A DNA stretch of 8,812 nt. Source: an uncultured Bacillota bacterium. GTDB taxonomy: Bacteria; Bacillota; Clostridia; Oscillospirales; Oscillospiraceae. The notes below the pieces were generated by a model. That model was given only the letters and a program-made list of their open reading frames with translations. It had not been told where the DNA came from and did not search any database. Positions within the stretch are counted from its first letter, which is position 1, and each line of letters starts with the position of its first letter. Position numbers and translations under genes: made by a program. The stretch spans positions 1 through 8,812 of the forward strand of contig CALACZ010000154.1 in the NCBI GenBank assembly GCA_937890735.1, given 5' to 3'. Positions 1 through 5,546 of this stretch are shown piece by piece.

Positions 1-3
1 CAG

Positions 4-42
4 AAAATGATCCGAATCATTTTTGCGCCTGCGGGCGCAAAA
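4..42. other. Two overlapping inverted repeats at the window edge
   Basis: One repeat is AAAATGAT (4-11) with ATCATTTT (16-23) around CCGA; the other is TTTTGCGCC (21-29) with GGCGCAAAA (34-42) around TGCG. They share bases 21-23, so both stems cannot form fully at once. Either could take part in termination from the left-hand neighbour or of the DUF975-like gene. Direction and role cannot be settled from the window. Confidence 0.4.
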
Positions 43-70
43 CTCTGCGAGGCTTTTTGACAGTCTGCAT

Positions 71-98
71 CGCCCCAAAACCGTCTGGTTTCGGGGCG
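71..98 (-). terminator. Possible terminator hairpin after the DUF975-like gene
   Basis: A 12-bp hairpin with a 4-nt loop (GTCT at 83-86) begins 8 nt after the stop at 107-109. The one imperfect pair (77 with 92) is A-C on the plus strand but becomes a G-U wobble in minus-strand RNA, which favours minus-strand transcription. No U-tract follows, so it may act as an RNA-stabilising 3' hairpin or a weak terminator. Confidence 0.5.
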
Positions 99-106
99 AG
101 GTTTAT

Positions 107-1054
107 TCACGGAATATTCGGAGCGGGCGTGCCGCAGGACTGGCAGAAGCGGTCGGCGGGGGCAAATGCGCGACCGCAATTCGGGCAGAAGCGGGCGCGG
201 GGCGCTTCAGGCACAGTCTCCGCGGGAGCGTCTGCGGGAGCGTCCTCTGCCGGGGGTTCGGCGGGCGCTTCCTCTGCCGGAGCTTCTTCCGCCGGGGTCT
301 CCGTCACGGGTGCTTCGGGGGCGACCGGCGTGACCGGGGCTGCGGGTGCAGCGGGCGCGGGCGGCGCAGGAATGGTCGGCGGGGTCTGCTTGACGGGCGC
401 GGCGGGGGCGGACTGTACCTCCACATAGAACGCCGCCTGCACGATGCCGAGGAACAGCGGCGCAAACAGGCTGAAGGCGATACTCAGCAGCGTATTTGCG
501 ATGCGGAACAGGACACCGAGGAACGGAATGAGCGAGAGGATGAGCAGCACGAGCGCCGCCGCCAGGTACAGCAGGCAGATCAGCACATCCGCCCAGAACA
601 TCTTGCCCTTGTAGCCCATGGTCATCTGCTTGGAAATTTTGATGGCGTCGGTCGCCTTCACGTCGTCGCGCGTCATGAGGATATAGGGCGTAAAGCGGTA
701 TTCATACGCGCGGATGACGGCGAACACGATGCCCACGATCGGGATCAGCGCCCACAGGAAGATCCACAGCTCCATCCACGCAAGACCGCCGACGACGCGC
801 CAGAAGCGGTCTTTTTTGAACGCAGCAAAGAGGTAGGTGCTCTTGGGCTTGAGACCCGTGCGGTAGCTGTTGAGATAGATCATTGCCATGCCCGCCTCCA
901 GCGCCCACGCCACGATGAACGCGCCGACAGGCACTGCGCCAAAGCCGATGAACGCCAGAAGCTCCAGCAGCGCGCACAGCAGCGAAATGCCCCACAGCGT
1001 GACCGGCTTTTTCTTCAGCACGGCAAACGCCTTTTTGTAGATGGAACTGACCAT
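107..1054 (-). CDS. DUF975-like integral membrane protein with C-terminal zinc ribbon
   Basis: A 315-residue membrane protein of unknown function. Hydrophobic segments lie at about residues 19-40, 41-62, 86-115, 151-178 and 180-212. The middle resembles DUF975 proteins: AYEYRFTPYIL, then DAIKISKQMTMGYKGKMF (about 117-153), parallels the family pattern of an aromatic 'PYIL' stretch followed by 'A.K.S..MM.G.K'. Residues 215-286 form a low-complexity Pro/Ala/Glu linker, and 287-311 form a four-cysteine zinc ribbon (CPNC at 290-293, CQSC at 304-307). The ribbon is probably cytoplasmic. The ATG at 1054 has an AAGGAGGG site 6 nt upstream, and a near-consensus promoter precedes it, so the gene is transcribed separately from the acylation operon upstream. 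The DUF975 assignment rests on pattern memory and is moderately sure; the zinc ribbon is clear. No enzymatic role can be assigned. Confidence 0.85.
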   Translation of the reverse strand: MVSSIYKKAFAVLKKKPVTLWGISLLCALLELLAFIGFGAVPVGAFIVAWALEAGMAMIYLNSYRTGLKPKSTYLFAAFKKDRFWRVVGGLAWMELWIFLWALIPIVGIVFAVIRAYEYRFTPYILMTRDDVKATDAIKISKQMTMGYKGKMFWADVLICLLYLAAALVLLILSLIPFLGVLFRIANTLLSIAFSLFAPLFLGIVQAAFYVEVQSAPAAPVKQTPPTIPAPPAPAAPAAPVTPVAPEAPVTETPAEEAPAEEAPAEPPAEDAPADAPAETVPEAPRARFCPNCGRAFAPADRFCQSCGTPAPNIP

Positions 1055-1085
1055 AGTGAACCCTCCTTGTTGATTCTATATTTGC

Positions 1086-1114
1086 AGTATACGGCGGAAA
1101 AATTGGGAAGTCAA
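1086..1114 (-). promoter_or_regulatory. Sigma-A type promoter of the DUF975-like gene
   Basis: On the minus strand, TTGACT (1109-1114) and TATACT (1086-1091) are separated by exactly 17 nt, one mismatch each from the TTGACA/TATAAT consensus. The start codon at 1054 lies about 32 nt downstream, with a Shine-Dalgarno GGAGGG at 1061-1066. The promoter sits just after the terminator of the upstream operon. A clear housekeeping promoter; no operator-like inverted repeat was seen around it. Confidence 0.8.
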
Positions 1115-1125
1115 CGGGGTTTGCG

Positions 1126-1158
1126 TAAAATATTCGGGCTGCTTTTTCGCAGCCCGAA
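1126..1158 (-). terminator. Intrinsic terminator of the five-gene acylation operon
   Basis: A perfect 10-bp inverted repeat, TTCGGGCTGC (1133-1142) and GCAGCCCGAA (1149-1158), has a 6-nt loop. Read on the minus strand it starts 6 nt after the TAA of the SGNH-deacetylase gene (stop at 1165-1167) and is followed by a short U-rich tail (TATTTT). The U-tract is modest, but position and stem quality support a terminator. Confidence 0.8.
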
Positions 1159-1164
1159 ATTGCG

Positions 1165-2991
1165 TTATTCTGCGCCGTCCAGCAGAGCGATGAGTTCCGC
1201 GCCGGAGCACGGGGTCACGCTGTAGCGCCCCATGGCGTACAGGCACTGCGCCAGCCCGCGCACGAGGGTGTTGCTGTGCGCGTCGCTTGAAAACGTAGCC
1301 AGCAGCCCCGCCTCGCGGCAGAGCACCTGCGAAAGCGTGGTGTACACGCCCTCGGGATACGCCAGCGCCGTGACGGGCTGCCCCGTCTCGGCAAAGATCG
1401 TCTGCATCGACTGCGCCAGATCGTCGGAGAACACAACGGCGTAGTCTGCCTGGCTCTCGCCGGGCAGGATGCCCGCCGTCTCGCGCACGGGCGCGTCGTC
1501 GAGCTGCGGCGACTGGTGCAGGTCATAGGTGTGGCTGCCGATCGTGATCAGCCCGGACGCGATCATCTCCCGCGCCTGCTCATAAGAAAAGTGCGGCGTG
1601 ATGGAAACGCCGGTATCTTTATAGGTGTCCTTCCCGACCGACACGCCGATGACGAACATTGCCGCCTTCATGCCGTATTTTTGCAGAATGGGATAGGCAA
1701 GCTCGTAATTGCTGCGGTAGCCGTCGTCAAACGTGATGAGAATGGGCTTTTCGGGCAGCTCCGCGCCGTGATAAACGTAGTCATAAACCTCGTCCAGGCT
1801 CACGGTCGTGTAGCCCGCGCTTTGCAGCGCCTGCATCTGCTCGTCAAAAATTTCGGCGGTCATCGCGCCCGTGCCGTCGTCCTCCGCCAGCAGATCGTGA
1901 TACATGAGGACAGGCAGGTCTTTCGTATACGCCGCCGTGTCGGCGGCAGCTTCGTGCGCGCAGAGCGTCTGCGCGTGCGCCTCCGCGTTCTCCCGCGTCA
2001 CATACACGCCGAGATCGTCCGGGATGTAGACAGAGTCGTCCCCGAACATCCGCGCCAGCGCCATGCGCCCGACGTCGTTGCGGAAATGCGTCGCGTCGTA
2101 AAAATAACGTGCATCACAGCTCACGGAGCTGTAGGAAAAATCCCAATAGTCTGTCACAGCGGCGAGCTTGGTGTAAAAATCCGTGATCGCCTCGGCGCTG
2201 TAGCCCTCAAAATAGTCGCGGTAGACCGGCGCGCAGACCACATACAGCTGCACGCCCGCGTCCCGGCACAGCGCTGCGATCGCCGCCACGTCCTGCATAC
2301 ACGCGTCCGTGTAGCCGAGCTGCGACGGTCCTTGCGGGTAATTCGTAAACACGGGGTAGCTCTCGTAATAGCGCTCAAGAGAGCCGATGTTCTCTACGTC
2401 CCGCGCGCGCTTGTCATACGCGCCGGTCTGCTCGTCAAAAACGTTGTAGCTCTGTGGGAGCACGAGATCGTCCTGCTGCGCCTTTATTTTATCGAGCGCG
2501 TACTGCGGGCTTGCCAGCAGGTAGCCGCCGTAAAATCCGACCTTTCCCGCGCCGCTCACCGCCTCGTGCAGCTTGTAGCTGAGCGAATCCTCGCCCGTGG
2601 CCCAGGTCAGACCGTTGTCGATGTAGACATTGAGGACGATGTTTTTGACGGTGCAGTTTTTCAGCAGCCACTCGACCGTCAGGCGCGTGTCCTGCATATC
2701 CGCGCCGTAGACGATGGTGTTGTAGAATTTTGCGTCCAGATACTCGTTCAGCTCCTCTACGGGGTATGAGCTGGTGGACGAGCAGCCGACGAGGTACGAA
2801 TCGTACTCGTCCGCGTGCTCCATCAGGTACGCGGTCTTGCCCACGCGGGGATTGAGCGTCTCGGCGTAGGAATACCAGACGTTCTGACCGAACACGCCGA
2901 ACGGATCGACAAAAAAGTTCAGCGCCGCCACCGCCAGCACCAGCGCCAGCGCCAGCAGCAGGCACATCACGACCCAGCTTTTTGCTTTCAT
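1165..2991 (-). CDS. Membrane-anchored fusion: DltD/AlgX-like SGNH domain plus NodB (CE4) polysaccharide deacetylase
   Basis: A 608-residue exported protein. Residues 6-24 form a single signal-anchor helix. Residues about 25-325 look like an SGNH/DltD-AlgX-type transferase: LVGCSS at 67-72 gives a G-x-S nucleophile elbow (S71 likely), and YDATH at 298-302 gives the D299-x-x-H302 catalytic pair. Residues about 355-608 are a PgaB-like NodB deacetylase: LMYHD at 362-366; TFDDGY at 420-425 with D422 as likely catalytic base and D423 as metal ligand; SHTYDLH at 486-492 with metal ligands H487 and H492; AYPEG at 544-548; and GRYSV near 588-592. The start chosen is the ATG at 2991, because AGGAGG at 3001-3006 lies 9 nt upstream; an in-frame ATG at 3021 would lie inside the preceding gene. 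As last gene of the operon it would accept the acyl group from the MBOAT outside the cell and transfer it to a glycan, while the second domain removes N-acetyl groups. The domains are well supported; coupling on one polymer is inferred. Confidence 0.88.
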   Translation of the reverse strand: MKAKSWVVMCLLLALALVLAVAALNFFVDPFGVFGQNVWYSYAETLNPRVGKTAYLMEHADEYDSYLVGCSSTSSYPVEELNEYLDAKFYNTIVYGADMQDTRLTVEWLLKNCTVKNIVLNVYIDNGLTWATGEDSLSYKLHEAVSGAGKVGFYGGYLLASPQYALDKIKAQQDDLVLPQSYNVFDEQTGAYDKRARDVENIGSLERYYESYPVFTNYPQGPSQLGYTDACMQDVAAIAALCRDAGVQLYVVCAPVYRDYFEGYSAEAITDFYTKLAAVTDYWDFSYSSVSCDARYFYDATHFRNDVGRMALARMFGDDSVYIPDDLGVYVTRENAEAHAQTLCAHEAAADTAAYTKDLPVLMYHDLLAEDDGTGAMTAEIFDEQMQALQSAGYTTVSLDEVYDYVYHGAELPEKPILITFDDGYRSNYELAYPILQKYGMKAAMFVIGVSVGKDTYKDTGVSITPHFSYEQAREMIASGLITIGSHTYDLHQSPQLDDAPVRETAGILPGESQADYAVVFSDDLAQSMQTIFAETGQPVTALAYPEGVYTTLSQVLCREAGLLATFSSDAHSNTLVRGLAQCLYAMGRYSVTPCSGAELIALLDGAE

Positions 2992-3000
2992 CCCGATATG

Positions 3001-3006
3001 CCTCCT
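3001..3006 (-). promoter_or_regulatory. Shine-Dalgarno site that fixes the start of the SGNH-deacetylase gene
   Basis: AGGAGG on the minus strand lies 9 nt before the ATG at 2991 and one base after the stop codon of the MBOAT gene (3008-3010). It rules against the longer in-frame start at 3021 and suggests efficient, possibly coupled, translation. Confidence 0.85.
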
Positions 3007-3007
3007 C

Positions 3008-4561
3008 TCAATATTGGGCATAGATGAAGCCCGCGCCGGTGTAGCCGCCCAGCGCGCCGAGCAGCAGCGCCGCCAGCCACGCGAGCGTCACGAACCCCTG
3101 TACAGCGGGCTTTTGCCGCGCAAGAAGCGCGCGTGCGCCGCCGCCGCGCTCCTGATACATCTCCACCGCCAGCAGGACGAACAGCCCCGCCAGCACGACG
3201 AGCCAATCAGCCTTTGTCATGCCGAGCGAGAACAGCGCGCCGCCGCGAAGCTGCGAAAGCGAAAAATCCGTCACCGACCGCCGCAGCATCGAAAGCGCGG
3301 TGGTGAGCCGGGGCGCGCGGGTGATGTAGCGCCCGATGAACACGATCGCGCCCGTGCGCAGCATCTGCACGCCGCGCCACAGCCAGCCGTCCCAGCAGAG
3401 GGGGAGCTTTTCGCGCACGCGCACAAAAAGCGGCTCTAAAAGCAGCGCCGCCGTGATGAGCACGCCGTTATACAGTCCGAACGCGAGGTAGCGGAAATTC
3501 GCCCCGTGCCAGACGCCGATGATGAAATACACCACGAACGTCGCCATGGACGTGGCAAAAATTTTGCTCAGCATCCCGCGAAAATGCTTGCGGGCGAACG
3601 ACCCCAGCGCCCGGAACGGGCGCGAGAGCGCCAGCGGATAGAACACATAGTCGCGCATCCAGCTGCCGAGCGAGATGTGCCAGCGCCGCCAGTATTCCGT
3701 CAGGCTGCGGGCAAAGATCGGGCGCTGGAAATTTTCCGCCATGGTGATGCCGAGCATCTGCGCCGTGCCGCGTGAAATGTCGATACCGCCGGAAAAATCG
3801 CAGTAGAGCTGCACGCAGTAGCCGAACACGCCCAGCACCAGCACCGCGCCGCCGTAAGTTTCGGGCGATGCAAACACCGTATTCACCAGCGCCGCCGTGC
3901 GCTCGGCGAGCAGCAGCTTCTTAAAATAGCCCCACAGGGCGAGCTGCAAGCCGCCGCGGATATTCTCCCAGTCCAGTTCGTGCTCTGCCAGAAGCTGCGG
4001 CGCGAGCGCGTCGTAGCGCCCGATCGGTCCCTGCACGATCTGCGGGAAAAACGACACGAACAGCGCGTATTTTGCAAAATTTTTCTGCGGCTGCACCTTG
4101 CCGCGATAGCAGTCCACCACATAGCCGATGGACTGGAACGTGTAAAACGACACGCCCACGGGCATGAGCAGTTCCGGCGCAAAAATGTGCAGCCCCGTCC
4201 GGCGCAAGAGCGCCTCGGCGAGGAACGCCCAGTATTTGAGCGCGAACAGCACGCCGAAATTCAACAGGCACACCAGCCACACCACGCCCTTGCGCCGCCG
4301 GTCGTGCGCGCGCTTGCGCGTCTTTTTCTCCTGCGCGTCCAGCGCCTTCCAGCGCGTGTTCAGCACGCCCAAACGCCGCCCGGCGGTGTAGGTCGTCAGG
4401 GCGGTGAAGGCGAGGTAGCCGATCGTTTTCGCGCCGCCGCACAGGTAAAACGCGCAGCTCGCCGCAAGCAGCAGCGCCCACTGGCACTTGCGCGGCAGAA
4501 TGTAGTATAAAACGATCAGCCCCGCTAAAAACGCGAGGAACGTCAGCGACGTAAAGGACAT
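3008..4561 (-). CDS. MBOAT-family O-acyltransferase (AlgI/DltB type) with fused C-terminal acyl-shuttle motif
   Basis: A 517-residue polytopic membrane enzyme expected to move an acyl or aminoacyl group from the carrier-protein thioester in the cytoplasm to the outer face. Family hallmarks: an N-terminal LYYILPRK (18-25); PVGVSFYTFQSIGYVVD (134-150); FPQIVQGPIGR (172-182); CDFSGGIDIS (254-263); FQRPIFARSLTEYWRRWHIS (278-297, with H295); and GVWHGAN (349-355) with the probable catalytic H352. Its length is AlgI-like, longer than DltB at roughly 400. After a final membrane helix (about 488-506) the protein ends in FIYAQY (512-517). This matches the aromatic C-terminal hexapeptide (F-x-Y-x-x-F type) reported to carry the acyl group on its tyrosine in Dlt-like systems, here Y514. 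The gene starts 3 nt after the carrier-protein stop; its ribosome site is weak (AAAGAG, 7 nt), so translation is probably coupled. MBOAT assignment is very sure; cargo unknown. Confidence 0.95.
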   Translation of the reverse strand: MSFTSLTFLAFLAGLIVLYYILPRKCQWALLLAASCAFYLCGGAKTIGYLAFTALTTYTAGRRLGVLNTRWKALDAQEKKTRKRAHDRRRKGVVWLVCLLNFGVLFALKYWAFLAEALLRRTGLHIFAPELLMPVGVSFYTFQSIGYVVDCYRGKVQPQKNFAKYALFVSFFPQIVQGPIGRYDALAPQLLAEHELDWENIRGGLQLALWGYFKKLLLAERTAALVNTVFASPETYGGAVLVLGVFGYCVQLYCDFSGGIDISRGTAQMLGITMAENFQRPIFARSLTEYWRRWHISLGSWMRDYVFYPLALSRPFRALGSFARKHFRGMLSKIFATSMATFVVYFIIGVWHGANFRYLAFGLYNGVLITAALLLEPLFVRVREKLPLCWDGWLWRGVQMLRTGAIVFIGRYITRAPRLTTALSMLRRSVTDFSLSQLRGGALFSLGMTKADWLVVLAGLFVLLAVEMYQERGGGARALLARQKPAVQGFVTLAWLAALLLGALGGYTGAGFIYAQY

Positions 4562-4564
4562 ACC

Positions 4565-4789
4565 TTAACTCTTTGCGCGCTCGATGAGGTCGTAGATCGC
4601 CTGCACGGAGTTGAAATTCTCCGGCACGAGGTCATCGACCGAAATTTCCACATCGTACTCGTCCATCAGCACGGTCACGAGCGTGACGAGGTCGAGCGAG
4701 TCGATGATGCCGTCGTCGATCAGGTGGTCGGACGCGGTAAAGTCGATGCCGGGGCACGTCTGCTGCAAAATGTCCAAAAGCTGTTCCAT
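4565..4789 (-). CDS. Acyl/aminoacyl carrier protein (DltC-like phosphopantetheine carrier)
   Basis: A 74-residue acidic carrier protein that should hold the activated amino acid as a thioester. The phosphopantetheine attachment site is S31 in GIIDSLDLV (27-35), followed by the acidic helix and VPENFNS (55-61) typical of small four-helix carriers. Length is close to that of DltC (about 78-81). The attachment context DSLDLV is closer to general acyl carrier proteins than to the DSFGTV-like context I recall for DltC. The gene starts one base after the GNAT stop (TGA-C-ATG), with AAAGGA 9 nt upstream, and ends 3 nt before the MBOAT gene. The position between a ligase and an MBOAT makes it the dedicated donor for surface acylation, not a fatty-acid synthesis carrier. 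A separate phosphopantetheinyl transferase must act from elsewhere in the genome; none is in the window. Confidence 0.93.
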   Translation of the reverse strand: MEQLLDILQQTCPGIDFTASDHLIDDGIIDSLDLVTLVTVLMDEYDVEISVDDLVPENFNSVQAIYDLIERAKS

Positions 4790-4790
4790 G

Positions 4791-5546
4791 TCAGTGCTTC
4801 CTTTCTATCCGCCAGACCTGCGCCATGCGCCCGTCCGGCAAAAATCCGTTTTGTTCGTAAATGCGCCGCGCGGCGGCGTTGTCCCGCGCCACCCACACGC
4901 GGCAGGTCTGCGCGCCGAAGCGCGCGCAGAAGTCCCGCACCAGCGCGGACGCGAGTCCCCGCCCGCGCGCGTCGGGCAGCACGGCGAGATGCCGCAGCTC
5001 CATCGCGCCGCGATCGGGCTTTGCGTGCAGCACGGCGGCTTGTTCTGCGCCCAGCAGCCGACCTTCGGCAGCCGCCAGCTCCAATTCAGGCAGCGACGGA
5101 ATGCAGCTGGTATCGCGCGGGAAGCAGGCATTCAAAATATCCAGCGCCGCCTGCGCGGAAATTTCTTCGCATGGAGGCAGTCCTGCGGGCGCATCACCCG
5201 CCGGGCGCGTCCGGCGCTCGCGCGTGAGCACGCGGCAAAAGCCGGGCGCGGCGAACCAATCCTCCGGCAGCGCGGGCGCGCCGGCAAAGGGGTACTCGCA
5301 CACCGTGCCCTCCGGCAGTGCGAGGCGCGGCGCGGTCTTGGGGTCGGTGGTGTAAAAATAGAATCGGTCCGTCGCCCCGCGCGCCAGCAGGAACAGCCCG
5401 CCGTCTGTGCGCTCGGCGAATAATCGCCCGCTCTCGCACAGCTCGCGCAGCGCTTGCGCGGGCAGCACACAGTTCGTGACGAGCCCCGGGCGCAGGCACG
5501 CGCTCTGCGCCGCGCGCAGCGCGGCAAAATCGGTGATCTTATCCAT
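4791..5546 (-). CDS. GNAT-family acyltransferase embedded in the Dlt-like operon
   Basis: A 251-residue soluble protein. The C-terminal part (about 130-251) is a GNAT fold: strand and acyl-CoA loop MELRHLAVLPDARGRGLA (182-199) with R194-G-R-G197-L-A199 fitting the R/Q-x-x-G-x-G/A pyrophosphate loop, then motif B VARDNAAARRIYEQNGF (219-235) with N223 and Y230. The N-terminal 125 residues are not recognised; they contain strand-like stretches (LFLLARG, RFYFYTT) and could be a degenerate second GNAT half or a substrate-binding domain. The ATG at 5546 overlaps the ligase stop by 8 nt (ATGGATAA), with AAGGA about 8 nt upstream; an in-frame extension up to 6158 lies wholly within the ligase gene and is rejected. 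Standard dlt operons lack a GNAT. It might acylate the amino group of the activated amino acid or a carrier-bound intermediate, which is only inference. Enzyme class is sure; substrate is not. Confidence 0.9.
   Translation of the reverse strand: MDKITDFAALRAAQSACLRPGLVTNCVLPAQALRELCESGRLFAERTDGGLFLLARGATDRFYFYTTDPKTAPRLALPEGTVCEYPFAGAPALPEDWFAAPGFCRVLTRERRTRPAGDAPAGLPPCEEISAQAALDILNACFPRDTSCIPSLPELELAAAEGRLLGAEQAAVLHAKPDRGAMELRHLAVLPDARGRGLASALVRDFCARFGAQTCRVWVARDNAAARRIYEQNGFLPDGRMAQVWRIERKH

Noticed and set aside
200..410. Repetitive GCC/GGA-rich DNA as a possible tandem repeat or CRISPR-like array
   Set aside because: It encodes the Pro/Ala/Glu linker of the DUF975-like protein in frame; there are no regular repeat and spacer units.
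23..1225. A 400-residue plus-strand open frame across the DUF975-like gene and both intergenic elements
   Set aside because: It runs through a promoter and terminators of the opposite strand, is extremely Arg/Gly-rich, and mirrors the Pro/Ala linker; no domain is seen.
1516..2769. A 417-residue plus-strand open frame opposite the SGNH-deacetylase gene
   Set aside because: It is antisense to a gene with clear catalytic motifs, is rich in Arg, His and Val with no recognisable domain, and is the usual by-product of high-GC third codon positions.
2992..3021. A 10-residue longer start for the SGNH-deacetylase
   Set aside because: It would begin inside the last codons of the MBOAT gene, whereas a perfect AGGAGG stands 9 nt before the ATG at 2991, which also gives a normal signal anchor.
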